The notes: generated by a model not told the origin, from the letters alone. A DNA stretch of 28,138 bases from Gryganskiella cystojenkinii (GCA_015852425.1 JAAAIG010000372.1:1-28138); one strand, 5' to 3'; shown: positions 10,609 through 21,714, counted from the first letter of the stretch. Numbers and translations are program-made.

Positions 10609-13349
10609 ATGTCTCTTCAACACAATAACGACATCTACCCCGTCGCACTCAACGACAATGACTGGGCGCAGATCCTGAACAGCAACAGGGAGGCTCAAGA
10701 TCTACTCTCGAACGCTATCGCCCATCATGAACAATACCGGGAGGATGATCCCATGAAGCGTAAAGGTGTCATCTCTCAGTCACATCAACTTCAAGGTAAG
10801 AAAAAAACCCCCCCAGAAAGCTTATCGTTCTTGTCGTCGCCATGACTGAACTCAAAGATATCCAAAATAAAATCACTCACACTCACTCTCCTTTTCTTTC
10901 TTGTTGTTAGCCGAGCGCAACAAGGCTACCGCGGTGACCGCCGGTGGTGATCACTTTGACGATCCACCACGATACTCTGAGGGAGATAACAGTTCTGGTG
11001 AGTACCCTTCAAAGGAAATAATATCCTGGAGAGTGGTGGGGACTGAGCACAAAGAAAGGGTCCCTGGTCCACTCTTTTCTCTCTCTCTCTTCCGTTCAAT
11101 CATCATGCGTCAATGTCAGTCTCCCTTTCGTCCCCTTTTCCACGCCTTGTCTCTCCCCTTCCCTTTTTTTCCGTTTTCCCTTTTACCCGTTTGGTTGTCG
11201 TGGTGTCACTGGTGCTACTTTTCCTTCATCTTCACTGCGGCCAGAGATGCAGCCCAGAGAGATACCTCTCGATTGACTGAATGGATTGGACTTGCTTCTC
11301 TTTGCTGTCTTTTTTTTATTTTTTTGTTGCCCTTTCTTTCTTTCCCTGGTCAATCTTCCCGTCCCTTTCTTGAGTGACTTGCTCTCTCTGCTCCCTGCAT
11401 GTATCATCAGGTGCAACCATACTTTGAGCCAACAAAAAGGAGCGCCGCCTTTTTTTTTCTCTTCTAGTCTCGATATCTTTCTCTTTTTTGTACCTTTTTT
11501 TTTTTTTTTTAAAAAAAACAGACTTCTCGGCGATGCACCCTACCTTAAAATCAGACCTTGAACCGGCGAACAAGAGAGAGGGAAAACGTGTTCGACAGGG
11601 TTCTTCATGTTTCTCAGCCATCGATATTCACTGACCAATTGCTAATTCATTTGACTCTTCAGATGAGGGTCATTCCCCCGGTGAGGGAAAGCCAGCGCCC
11701 AAGAAGGCAGGACGCAAGCCCCTAACCACAGAGCCTACCAACAAACGCAAGGTAAATTTTTATTGCAATTCTGGACCCTTTGTCTCTTTGACATACAATC
11801 TCTTTTTACTTGTCTCTTACATCTTCTTTTGGCACTCGAACAGGCCCAGAATAGAGCTGCTCAGAGGGCGTTCCGAGACAGAAAGGAACGTTATGTAAAG
11901 TCACTGGAGGAGCGCATCAAGGAGTTGGAGGATATGAATCCAAAGTCAGACTCTACGCTCGCCGAGGAGAACATGAACCTCAAGGTCCTGGTCCAGAAGC
12001 TCGAAACAGAAAACTACTTCCTCAAGGAGCAGTCCTTCACCTTTGACTTCCCCATCTCTCAACCCGGAATGTACAACGTCGCCAAGGCCAACAACAACAC
12101 AAACAACCCCAGACAGGCCTCTCTCCAGTCAAACACAAGTCTTAACAGCTCTAGCTCTGCACAGTCCTCGCCTAGTCCAGCATCGACCACTCTTGACCAT
12201 ATCAGCAACTCGAGCTCAAGTGTTGCAAGCTCTACCCCCCAGACTAATGTTCTAAACAAGCCTCCTCGCAATGGTATCGCCGCCGCCAAGGGTCTCACGA
12301 ACGAACAGCTCCCATGGTCACCGCCTTCCTCAGCCGGGGATAGCGTTCCCAACTCGCCTCTCGATAACGACTTGTCTACTCCAGAACACGACTCTGTCTC
12401 ACAAGGCCCCTATTCTGAGAACGCAGGTGTTGTGCCACGGTTCAGGAATAGCACGCCAGAAGAAGTTGCGCTCTTTTCATCACTCCTCGACGGTACTGGC
12501 AACACTTACTCTCCTGTCCCTCAAGCATCTCATCAACCTACACAAGCCTCCATCCCTACTAGCTCATCAAATTCCTTCGTTGATTATAACCGACAGCACC
12601 ACCAGCAGCAGCAGCAGTCATCACAGCATCAACAGCACCAACAGTCTCAGACCCATCTCGGCGTGGCAAATCATACCCCTGCTAGCACACTTGCAGATCT
12701 ATCAACTCCCTCGCCAACGCTCGAGGAACTCGTGAACGCGCCCCTGTTTGGTGCCGACACGACAAACGCGAGCCTCTTGAACTTTGGCACCGGTAACAAC
12801 ATGCCGATTATGCCGCCCATGACGTTTGAGCAGACTCAAGCAGCTCTATTCACGGATTATCGTGATCCCTCGGACCCTCGCAACTTCTTTTCAGGCTTCG
12901 ATGATCCCATCGAGACTACAACGTTTGGTGAGGATCCAATCGGAGGATTGTTCAACGATCAGTTGCTCGATTACACGAACGCGTTCAACGTCAATGCCAG
13001 TGTACCGTCACCTCCTGCTATGGCTGCCGCTGCTGCCGTTGCGGCTGCAAGTCAATCGCCTATGGGCGGCCAGGTGATGAGCAATCATATGAGTCAGGAG
13101 CAGCAACCGTTCGTCGGCAAGGTTGCCGAGGCCAATCAGAAGTTTACGTTGCCACCTCTTGGAGAGGACGAGAAGGCGATCCCTTGTCCACAGGCCTGGG
13201 AACATATTGCCAAGCACCCGAACTTTGACGATGTCGATATCGATGATCTTTGTAAGGAACTCAAGTCGAAGGCTAAGTGCTCTGGTCATGGTCCGGTCAT
13301 TGCTCTTTCAGACGTGGATAAGCTTATGAACAAGCTGAACCAAGAGTGA
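10609..13349 (+). CDS. YAP1: Yap1/Pap1-like AP-1 bZIP transcription factor (oxidative stress type)
   Basis: Four exons: 10609-10795, 10911-10997, 11663-11751, 11844-13349, giving 622 aa. The bZIP starts at about residue 105 (GRKPLTTEPTNKRK), with the fungal AP-1 signature NRAAQRAFRDRKER at 124-137 and a leucine zipper to about 175. An intron splits the basic region between KRK and AQN, and intron 2 is long (665 nt). The middle is Ser/Asn/Gln-rich with a His/Gln run near 380, typical of an activation region. The C-terminus (566-622) is a PAP1-type cysteine-rich domain with Cys569, Cys591 and Cys600, the same 22 and 9 residue spacing as Yap1 C598/C620/C629. No other cysteine exists in the protein, so the n-CRD is missing. 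It probably controls oxidant or electrophile defence genes from the nucleus, with Crm1-type export via the c-CRD (inferred from the family). Confidence 0.93.
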
Positions 13350-13636
13350 TGGGAGAACGAAAGAAAAGATTTTCCGATTTCAGCCCCTTTGAAAGAAGAA
13401 AATTATTGCAAGGTTGGCGACATGAACAAGATGTAGCAAGCAGGGGCAGGGCCCATGTGAGGAGGTAGTATCAGCGGAGCAAACGTCTTGTAATTTTTCT
13501 TTCTATTTTTTTCTCTCTCTCTTGCTTCATTTTCACCTTTATCGCTTTGACTCTTTTTTTTCTCTTTTACATTATTATTTTTAACTGTATATGCATTCGG
13601 CTTTCAACCCTCCCATTCCCGTCATTTGTTTTGTGA

Positions 13637-13642
13637 AATAAA
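13637..13642 (+). terminator. Poly(A) signal AATAAA
   Basis: The hexamer lies 288 nt downstream of the bZIP stop codon, after a T-rich stretch. The distance would give a longish 3' UTR, so it is a candidate only. Confidence 0.45.
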
Positions 13643-15195
13643 ATATATCTCGTTACCTCGACCTTGCGGTGATCATATTCAGGAAACCCGACGTCAAGCC
13701 CATGACATTGCGCCATTTTTTTTCGAAACAAACCCTTATGTTAAAGACTGTTACGCCGTCAAGATTTTGAATGGTTTCGACAGAACACTGCGACGCTCGA
13801 TGGACGGATAAGGCGAGAGGACATACCTTTGTATGCAGCTGTCAATTAAAAGATAATCGTTGGTCAACACGTTGACAACATCCAAATAAAACTGCGGAAT
13901 GTCGTATCTTTGTATCCTGCGTGTTGACTGCTCGGTGTTGTTCCTTCGTTCTGTTTGTCAAGGTCAATTACTTTTACACTTGCGTTTTTTTTTTTGGTCC
14001 GGTTCTGGAGCAAAATCAAAATCGGCGCGTGGTCAGGACAGACTTGCAAGAGAAAAACAATAAAGCAGCACTAACAGAAAAAAAATTCATCAAATAAATA
14101 CGGAGAGAGGATGGCTGGTTCCCAAGGTCGCTATGAAAATCTGGCCCCAAGGCTCACACCTATCGGTTGGTGGAACATGCTCTTGTGCTATATTGTTCCC
14201 TGTATCGTGGAGGCTTTGCAGAAACACCTCCATGTTCAATATCTTGCATCTTTCCTAGGCCTTCTGCTCCGCGGCCCTTTTTTTCTGAAAGCACAGGCCT
14301 CAGGTAATCGCAAAACGCAAAACGAGGCAGAAAAATTCAGAAATGAGGAATGAATGTCCTCCTCTTTCTTCTCTCTCTCTCTCTCTCTGTTCTCCATTGC
14401 TCCTTGGTTTCCTCTCTCCTTGACTTGTTGGCCTCTCCCTCAAGATGAAAGATGAAGATCAAAGTTTTTTCCCTCCACCTCCAAAAGTGTGTGTGTGTGC
14501 GTGTGTGAGTGTGTGGGGGGGGGGGAGCAGGGAATCAAACGGTATTACATATCACTTCTCACTCCCTCCTCTTTATTATCCTTCGCTCTAGACTATCCCG
14601 CTCTCCTGGCCGTCGTGTTTGTGCCTCGGAGAGAATGTGCTGTTGGCAACGAGGTTTGAGTCCGCCCGCTCATTTTTGCCTAAGGTTGAGAACAAACAAA
14701 CAACGAACAACTAACTCACCCCAGTTTTTTGTCCGACCCCTTTCATTTTCTTACAGACAATTCTCTCTTTTTTAAATGCAACAGACAAGCAAAAAAGCTG
14801 GATCTCTGCAGGAGAAAGTCATAGAACCTCACGAGAATAAGCAATGCAGAGCTAGCTTTGCCACAACCTTCCCGAGTAAATCAATATCTTTCTTAAAAAT
14901 CTTTCTTGCCGAAAACTTGCAATCCTCTTCTCCCGTTCTTCTGTCCTTTTCTCTTCCGCTCTGGAGTATTCTCTGTTCATGAAACTCTTGCATTGTCCAC
15001 GAACGTTGAGATCTGGCATGACTCCAACAGACTTGACTGTTTGTCAGTCGTCTTGCTCGCTCTTGCATGAACCTTTCGTAGCACAGCACCACGATGTTTG
15101 TGCACTGAGAAAAGAAAATGGTCATGGTACACGTTTTCATTTTTATTGAAGCGGACAAAATTCTGTGCGATAAAATTCTGGAAAGGAGTGTATTA
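13643..15195. other. Long intergenic region with microsatellites, no gene recognised
   Basis: Open frames here are short (up to 88 codons) and their translations show no domain, codon pattern or conserved block. Simple repeats include a CT run at about 14369-14389 and a GT-rich tract running into a G11 run at about 14487-14525. T/A homopolymers are frequent. No tRNA-like or rRNA-like sequence was seen. Confidence 0.5.
14487..14525. repeat. GT microsatellite followed by a poly(G) run
   Basis: Alternating gtgtgtgtgtgcgtgtgtga continues into gtgtg and a run of eleven G. It is a simple-sequence tract about 100 nt after a CT dinucleotide run at 14369-14389. No function is visible. Confidence 0.8.
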
Positions 15196-15714
15196 TTAAT
15201 TGAAGGACATCAAGCTCATTCTGTTACTGGATCCAGGAGCTCGGTTCTTCATGTTCTCTAGCAGCTCAATTGTATCCTCGCCCTCACCGTCATCGTCATC
15301 ATCAGGTTCCAAGTGAAGAAGGATACAACTAGATCGTTGTGTTGTCTAGTTGTTCTGCCTCTGAGTCTCCGTTTGGGCGTCGGTCTTGAGGCCGTTCTCG
15401 TAACACGAGGCAATAAAACTTGGAAAGTAGAGCTGAGGTCTGACTAAGAGTAGTAACGCAGAGAATCTCGCAAGAGCCTTAGACGTAACTGATGTGAATG
15501 GAAGAATGTTAAGCGACGTAACACAGCCCCAATTACACAACAGGTAAAATAATCGCTCATTCTCACCATATCTGTCGAATTTGTTCCACGCTCTCACAGG
15601 ACATGAGATTGGGATCAGGTCGCCGCAAGACATAAGGTTGATATGCAAGATACGTGGCAAATTTCGTGCAGTGACCCCGAGACTAATCCGTTTCTCTGTG
15701 ACCTTGAGATCTCT
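15196..15714 (-). pseudogene. Possible decayed ORF of unknown family
   Basis: On the minus strand one frame is open from 15714 to a TAA at 15196-15198, with a single in-frame TAG at 15346-15348. The C-terminal part reads EPDDDDDGEGEDTIELLEN then MKNRAPGSSNRMSLMSFN, an acidic tail that looks more protein-like than chance. Upstream it reads NLPRILHINLMSCGDLIP and WNKFDRYGENERLFYLL. No ATG or clear family motif supports a full gene, and upstream stop codons are close. It could be a 3' exon plus intron, or a fragment of a broken gene. Confidence 0.3.
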
Positions 15715-16045
15715 TCATCACGTGGCAAAGTCAAAGTAATGAAAGCCAGGAGGCAGAGGGAGGGCAGGCAAGACGAGCCAGTCCTCCTGAAATACTGAAC
15801 AGTGTTTCAATTAAACACTTCAGTTAAGATGGAGATCGTAAGCTCGCGTATCATAATAAACTTCAATGTCAAGAACCAACGGCGGGAGTTTCAATGATAT
15901 TTTCATTCATTCCAATGCCAATTTGTGTTGCTGCTTGCTAATCTTTTCGCGCCTATGGGTATCAAATTCGCGCAGCGCGATACGCGTTGGCCGTGTTTTC
16001 TCTTTCTTGAACGTTTTCTTTCTTTGAAAACTTGAAAAAAGTCCG
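15715..16045. other. Intergenic stretch, nothing recognised
   Basis: About 330 nt of A/T-rich sequence with no open frame of note, no simple repeat and no RNA-like structure that I can see. Confidence 0.4.
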
Positions 16046-17009
16046 TTAGAATGGAGAGGCTATGGATCTTATCTTTGGCTGCTTATCGAAAGTGAGAGGA
16101 GAGTCAAATTCTTGCTGTCTCCGGACTGTTATTGGTATGTCATCGTCTTTTTCATTCTCTTTCCTGCCACTGTCTCGTCGCCGACGCTTTCTTGGTGATA
16201 CCCAAGCGACCTCGAAAGCCGCAGACTGATCGCCTTTCCAGAACGTAGACTTGGATAAGTCCAGACGACGAACTGGGAATGAGGATTCAGAAAGCATAGA
16301 CGACAGTGGGCATTCTGCTATTTTCGCCGACCTCTTGCGCTTGTTGCCGGTACTGGAGTGGACGCGACTGATATAGTCTTGGTGGTCAGGGTCGTCATCA
16401 GTGTAGCCATAGGGATCGTCACCATTGAGACCAGTATTGCTGTCTGCAGTTGAAATGAGATAGAATTTGTCTCCCTGCCACATCGACACCGACTCTGCTT
16501 GACTTCTCGCTCATCTTCTGTTCGGATCCCCTCGCAACCTCCACGGCCGTTTTCGCTGACGATAAGCATAAGGTCTTGAACAGTCCCTCGGAGAAATAAA
16601 ACTGGCACGGGACTGCTCTGCGCATTAAATCGTATTCTAGAATCAGGTCCTGGATCGCAGAATCCAAAATTTCATTCCTCTAGTACATCGAGGTTGATCT
16701 TGAGTTGAATCGTCTTATGCGTCTCTCTGTCAGACTTTTTGTTAATTTATTGCTATTGTGTCCAGGGCTCACCGTGTCGGTAATGACCGTTGAAGATCCA
16801 ATGTTGACTGGAACACCTTGACCTGAATTTATGTAAGGATTAGGCCAGTTACTACTGTTGGTGGCCGCCTTTGAATTGGAAGTACTTTCGTTGACGCCAC
16901 CTGTCACTTGTGAGCAGGAGATTTTGCCTCCACTACCGCTGCAACTGCTGTCATATTTAAGAGAGTCAAATCTGGATGTGTCCCACCCGAAAGCTGTCCA
17001 CGAATCGTG
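16046..17009 (-). pseudogene. Unresolved minus-strand gene or pseudogene, unknown function
   Basis: Three protein-like blocks follow each other on the minus strand in different frames. Block 1 (about 17009-16767) reads WDTSRFDSLKYDSSCSGSGG and NWPNPYINSGQGVPVNIGSS, Ser/Asn/Gly-rich and suggestive of a secreted or surface segment; it ends at a good donor (GTGAGC). Block 2 (about 16665-16510) has two rival frames, one with SSPVPVLFLRGTVQDLMLIV. Block 3 (16489-16046) reads DKFYLISTADSNTGLNGDD and ends in basic, NLS-like GNKRKR and PRKRRRRDSGRK segments. I could not join them with intact GT-AG introns in one frame, and an in-frame stop precedes block 1. Either the gene is broken or the exon model escapes me. 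I do not recognise the family. Confidence 0.35.
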
Positions 17010-17417
17010 TCATCGTGGATGAGGTCTTATAGTGCTGGGTGCAACTTGTAGTTGAGTTTCAATGGCGCGTCGGGCGAGCAAGCACAATGATCACGATGCA
17101 AGGCATTCCACTTTGCTATAGCTCGCTGTCTCTCTACTGGTCTCCTGCTAGACCCGCCCCCTTTTGGAAGGGGAGGAGGGAATGATCCCGCTGATCGGTT
17201 GCAACGCGATATCAAACGTAAATTTTTTTTTAGTCTTGTCTCTGCCCTTTGCTCCGACCTGACGCCTAGATATGTATGCAAAGAGAACAAAACCCTCTCC
17301 GGTTTATACACTTAATTTGTGTGCTCTACAAAGCGATAGCTACTTCGATGCAAAAATACGAACCCGATGTATTGCCCAAGAAAAGAATAAAAAGGGACAA
17401 AGATTGAAGCGAGCATC
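17010..17417. other. Intergenic stretch downstream of the GCR1-domain gene
   Basis: About 400 nt separate the minus-strand GCR1-domain gene's stop from the unresolved remnant. A 94-codon minus-strand frame exists (17027-17311), but its translation is unremarkable and contains no motif. No clear AATAAA on the minus strand was found. Confidence 0.4.
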
Positions 17418-19539
17418 TCACACCTTCTCGTCCTTCTCGTCCTTCTTTTGACGATTTCGCTCTTTAATTGGCATACCCCAAGCGGTCATCAGGGCTTTGA
17501 ACGGAGCACTTTTGTAAAACTCGGCGAGGTGTTTACCAGGCCGTTGCGCTTGCTCCAATAAACGAACTGCCTCCTCCGTCGATCCCACAGCCCCATCGGC
17601 AACAGCTTTCCGGATGATTTGAACCACGCGTTTCTTTGGATAAAATTTCCAAAAATACTGGTCATAAAACCCGGGCGTCTTCCACAGCTCACCGCTATGA
17701 ATATTGATCAATGTTTGAAGGGATGGTTCACCCTCCCACCCCTCTGTCCATTCCATCCAGACATCTCGGACGCTCCTCAAATCTCGGACTGGGAAAGGGA
17801 ACGGCGTGGAAGATGTTTGCGTTTCCGGTAACGTTTCATTGCTCGGAGGTGCCTCCGAAACCGATCTCGATACTGCTGCTTCTGTCCCTCGTTTTGTGTC
17901 AGGTTCAGACCCTACTGTTACTTTTCTTGATTCAGTCCTAGACCCCTGTGACGCGTGCTTCCTCTTCTCAAGCGCTGACTGGACTGGTGAATTCGGAATG
18001 TTTGCGCTCAGATACACTATGCTATTTGAACCTTGACGTTCCTCCAGGACCCGAACCGCATACTCTGAGGCAAAAGTGTCTTTTGTACCGACTCCTTGGT
18101 AGATATCAGCACGAAGGATGAACGATACCAGTCGCAAATATTCTTGGATAATCGATTGTCGAACCAGATAGTGAGCATATCCATCGTCGCCGCCAATCCA
18201 GTGAAGACCAAGTTCACGATTGAGGTCTTGAATCGCCGGGCCCCCTTGGAACCCGAATCGCCATTCCTCCAAGACATCCAGGACAGAGCTGACGCCGTTG
18301 TCGCCCATTTTGTAGATTGGCGCCTTGTTTTCCAGTTGTCTTCTTTGGCGGGCGGTCCATTCATGAGTCATCACTTGAAAATCCTGCGCTTTGAACTTTG
18401 AATAAATGCTCTTGGACAACAGTCGAGTGGCGTCATGGTTTTGATCATCAGCGTTGTTGTCGTGTTCTTGTCGGGTAGGATCAAGCGAGTTTGAAGACGA
18501 CGACAACAGCGACGGCGGCGCTGATATTCCGTTCGATGCGGGCACCCATTTTGGTGGAGGGATTGATCGAATGGCGGCAAGTTTCTGAGTTGAGGCAGAA
18601 CACTCGATTGGGTTCACTACTGGCAATCTTGGCGCGGCGGACGACGATACTTCTCCTTCTGTACTGCTCGTGTTGAAGGCCGACGACATGATCCTGTCTG
18701 CTGCTTTTTCTTGTGCTTGCACGGCCGCCATAATGGATTGTACGGTCTCGTCTGCGACCCGTGTGGAACTGTCTCCCATTCGAGAGTTAATCGATTGGAG
18801 TAGAGTCGGCAACGACGGCGCGATTGCTATCGAGCGCGACTGCAGTGGCGAGTTTGAGATGGAGGCGGAGGCGACAGTGGTTGAACAGGGATCTGTCGAC
18901 AAAGTATACTTGGTAGCCGTAGCGGATGACGCTTTCCCTGAAGTTGTTTCCGGATCTGCCGGTGAAATTTGAGTGCGCGGTCTCGACCGGTTTGTTTCGA
19001 GTACCATCCTCTCCCTGAGTCTTAGAACAGGCTCGATAAAGACTGTGGTTCCTGGAAAGAGCGAGTTCGATCGTATTGGATCTTTTTGCACGGCTTCGTT
19101 CATGGATCTTTCCATCGGAATGACAAAGTTGCGGACGTATAGAGATAATGATTCCCAGGTCGGCATCCTCTCCAGCCCTTCGTTATCACAATACTCCTAC
19201 GATACAAAAAAAAATTACGGTTATTTTACGACTGGATTGTGTAGCACACTTGACCCCGGTTCACTGAAGGCACTGCTGTAATCATACCTCCCAATAGACT
19301 AGGCCTTTTTCGTCCACTGGCAAACGGGACATGCGCATATCTCGCTCTCTTTGCCTGATCGCCTCTTCCTCCTCCAGGGTGAGCTCGTCTCTTTGGACGT
19401 TCGACTAAACAAAAGGAGAGTTAAAGAGATAAGTTTGCGAGTATGGTGGTGTGTCTATTTGAAGTTTGGGTTTGACTCCTTAGTTCCTGAGGTTTACCAT
19501 AGAATCCCTTGTTGGTTGAATGAGCACCATGGTGGACAT
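17418..19539 (-). CDS. GCR1-type DNA-binding domain protein (two domain copies)
   Basis: Three exons on the minus strand: 19539-19498, 19404-19288, 19196-17418, giving 645 aa. Introns of 93 and 91 nt are GT-AG and phase 0. Two segments match the GCR1_C-like pattern (V.D.W.EW..G..G.P....L): one at about residues 355-408 (LDVLEEWRFGFQGGPAIQDL) and one at about 529-583 (VRDVWMEWTEGWEGEPSLQT). The N-terminus (about 38-80, YWEEYCDNEGLERMP then TWESLSLYVRNFVIP) recalls the SAM-like core-binding domain of tyrosine recombinases. The linker between is long and Ser/Thr-rich; the C-terminus is Lys/Glu/Asp-rich. Gcr1 in yeast activates glycolytic genes, but this domain is also found in Crypton elements, so the target genes are unknown. 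Start choice is open between ATG at 19539 and ATG at 19530 (better Kozak context). It shares a promoter with the divergent dioxygenase gene. Confidence 0.8.
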
Positions 19540-19832
19540 GGAGCAGAGTAAGCAGACGACTCCTTTTTCCCTTTCGACGTTCGGATCGATATTAAGGGGC
19601 ACATATCGCCTGTGTGACTGTCTGTTGACTGCGAAGAAAAGACCGCCGTCCCTTGGACCCTTGTGTGCTTCCTTCCTTTTTTTCTTTTTTTTTCCCATTG
19701 GACACATTTACCCGTTGGGAAGGGAAGACAAACAGCCACTCGACCCTCTTTACTTGACCAGTCTCTTCTGCCCTCTCTTGCATACCTCTTCTGTTCTTAT
19801 CGACTCTGATATTTATATAAACTCTCGCCAAA
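19540..19832. promoter_or_regulatory. Bidirectional promoter region (293 bp)
   Basis: This gap separates the divergent starts of the GCR1-domain gene (minus) and the dioxygenase gene (plus), so it must hold both core promoters. It contains an ATTGG box (inverted CCAAT) near 19692 and a long T-rich tract at 19675-19695. The tatataa at about 19814-19820 lies only 13 nt before the dioxygenase ATG, too close to act as its TATA box. Confidence 0.55.
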
Positions 19833-21633
19833 ATGGGAAAAGCTGGCAAGGATCGCAAGCGCAGACGTCTTTTGGCCGAGGTCACTGCTGGAGGACCCAG
19901 CATGCATGCAACGAACGCATCTCTAAAAGACTCGGACGAGGAGAACATCGATAGTAACAACACGCATAAGGTCTATGGAGGTGTCGTCTCTGAGGAGGAT
20001 ATGGCTGTCACCCTCAGAACGTTGCTCGCTCTCGAACAACACACCGAGGTCTTTCGCTCAAAGTCCTGCAAGGCCCTCAGAGCTGTTGTTCACCAGCTTC
20101 AACAGACCGCCACTGCAACCACTGGCATGGGTACGTTTCTTGGCTAGCTTGTCGTTCTGTTTTTTTCATCACTGCTATTGGCCTTGTAGTTCTCTTTCGG
20201 TCTGGATCCTACCCAAGGAAGCTTTATTTTGACCTCTCTCTTTCTCTCCCTTTCTCTCTCTTTCTCTCGCTCTGCCTCGTTTCATCGACCTTCCCAACCA
20301 ATCCGCAACTGGTTCTCTGGAATCTTCTCAACACAAAATATCACACAACAGGACAAACACCAATTGGCCGTATCTCGGATGCCCTTGTCGATGGTCGTTG
20401 GAACGATGCTATGGTAGCTTTGGAGGAGATGCGTACCCGCGGTCAAGTCCCCAAGCTTGGTGCTTTGCAGCGTTGGGTCCGTGATTGCGATGCTGCCTCC
20501 GCCAAGAACGGTGCCTATGCTCAGGGCGATCCTGTCGTCCTTCGTGTCTTGGACTCAATGCTCAGAACAGTCGACCCCACTATGGTTCCTACCAAGGCCG
20601 AGGAAGAGGAGGAACATCCTGTCCGTAAGCACCCAATGTGGGCTGCTTTCCCCAGAATCGAGGACAAAGTCCAAAAGTACGACGCTGTTTTGGCCAAGGA
20701 GCTCTACAGTAAGTGTTTTTTTCTTGCGACTGTTGTTGGTTCTACAAGTGTGATAGTTCTCCGCGGCTACTTCACATCTTTTATGTGGCCATTAACTCAA
20801 ATCTTCTGCTTTTTTTAGCTGAGGAGGAAGCCGAGAAATTCAAGTCGTCATTCAGGATCGTCTCTCATCAGAAGGGACCCCTCCGCAGGACACCCAACCT
20901 GCATGACTTTACTTTATATCTCTCTAATCCTGGAACCATTCGCCTCTCCTTTGCCGACAACTTGAAGTTGCAACCACCTGTGGAAAGGATCAACATGCCT
21001 CATGTTCCTGGTGCGTTTCTGCTCAAGGATGTCTTGACTCGCGACGAATGCCATCAGATGATCTGTGCTGCCGAATCTGTTGGGTTCACACCTGATGTCC
21101 CTATGGTCGGATCCGCAGCCGAGTCAATCTCGGTCTTGGCGCATAACTTTTTCTGGATGGCTGATGATCAGCTCTTGGGTCATATCTTTGACCGTTGCAG
21201 ACCTCATTTCCCCGAGACAAGTGGAGACGGACACGGCGCTGTTGGTATCAATTCAAGATGGCGTGTTTACAGATACGTCCCAGGAGCGATTTACCGTATA
21301 CATATCGATGGGCAATGGCCTGGCTCGGGGTTGCATCCTGAGACAGGTGAGTATCTCTATGATGCCTACAACGGAACCCGTTGGTCAAGGTTGACCTTTT
21401 TGGTCTACTTGAACGACGAGTTTGAGGGTGGTGGAACGACCTTCTTTACACCCTCGGCCGATGTTGGATTCCTGGATGCACGTGCCGTCTCGCCCAGAGC
21501 TGGATCTGTGATGTGCTTTCCCCACGGTGAGGCTGCAGGCTCGTTGTTGCATGAGGGTTCGCCAGTCATCAAAGGCGCGAAATATATTGTTCGTGCTGAT
21601 GTCCTGTATGAGGTCCCTCCCCTCAAAAAGTAG
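19833..21633 (+). CDS. 2-oxoglutarate/Fe(II) dioxygenase, prolyl 4-hydroxylase type
   Basis: Three exons: 19833-20130, 20352-20708, 20819-21633, giving 489 aa. The catalytic P4H-like domain covers about residues 290-489. Its iron ligands are His380 and Asp382 (YRIHIDG) and His463 in LLHEGSPVIKGAK, with Lys473 exactly ten residues on, the expected 2-oxoglutarate carboxylate ligand. RLTFLVYLNDEFEGGGTTFF is also typical. The enzyme should hydroxylate a protein residue, probably proline, using O2, 2-oxoglutarate and Fe(II); the substrate is unknown. There is no signal peptide. Instead the N-terminus is basic (KAGKDRKRRR), pointing to cytosol or nucleus rather than the ER-lumen collagen type. Residues about 45-130 are helical, with a repeat-like block (ISDALVDGRWNDAMVALEEM) of unknown role. 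AATAAA lies at 21715-21720. Confidence 0.9.
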
Positions 21634-21714
21634 TCATTTGATCTTGATCGGCATTGACACACAATTCACTTTGACGCCTGATATCTGAACAGTCGAGAAT
21701 ACCATAAGAAAAAT

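Noticed and set aside
14111..14353. 80-codon plus-strand ORF in the region after the bZIP gene
   Set aside because: No domain, signal or conserved pattern; it lies among simple repeats and lacks splice or poly(A) context. Probably chance.
17027..17311. 94-codon minus-strand ORF as the 5' exon of the unresolved gene
   Set aside because: Its frame does not connect to the next block by a plausible intron and its translation has no signal peptide or motif.
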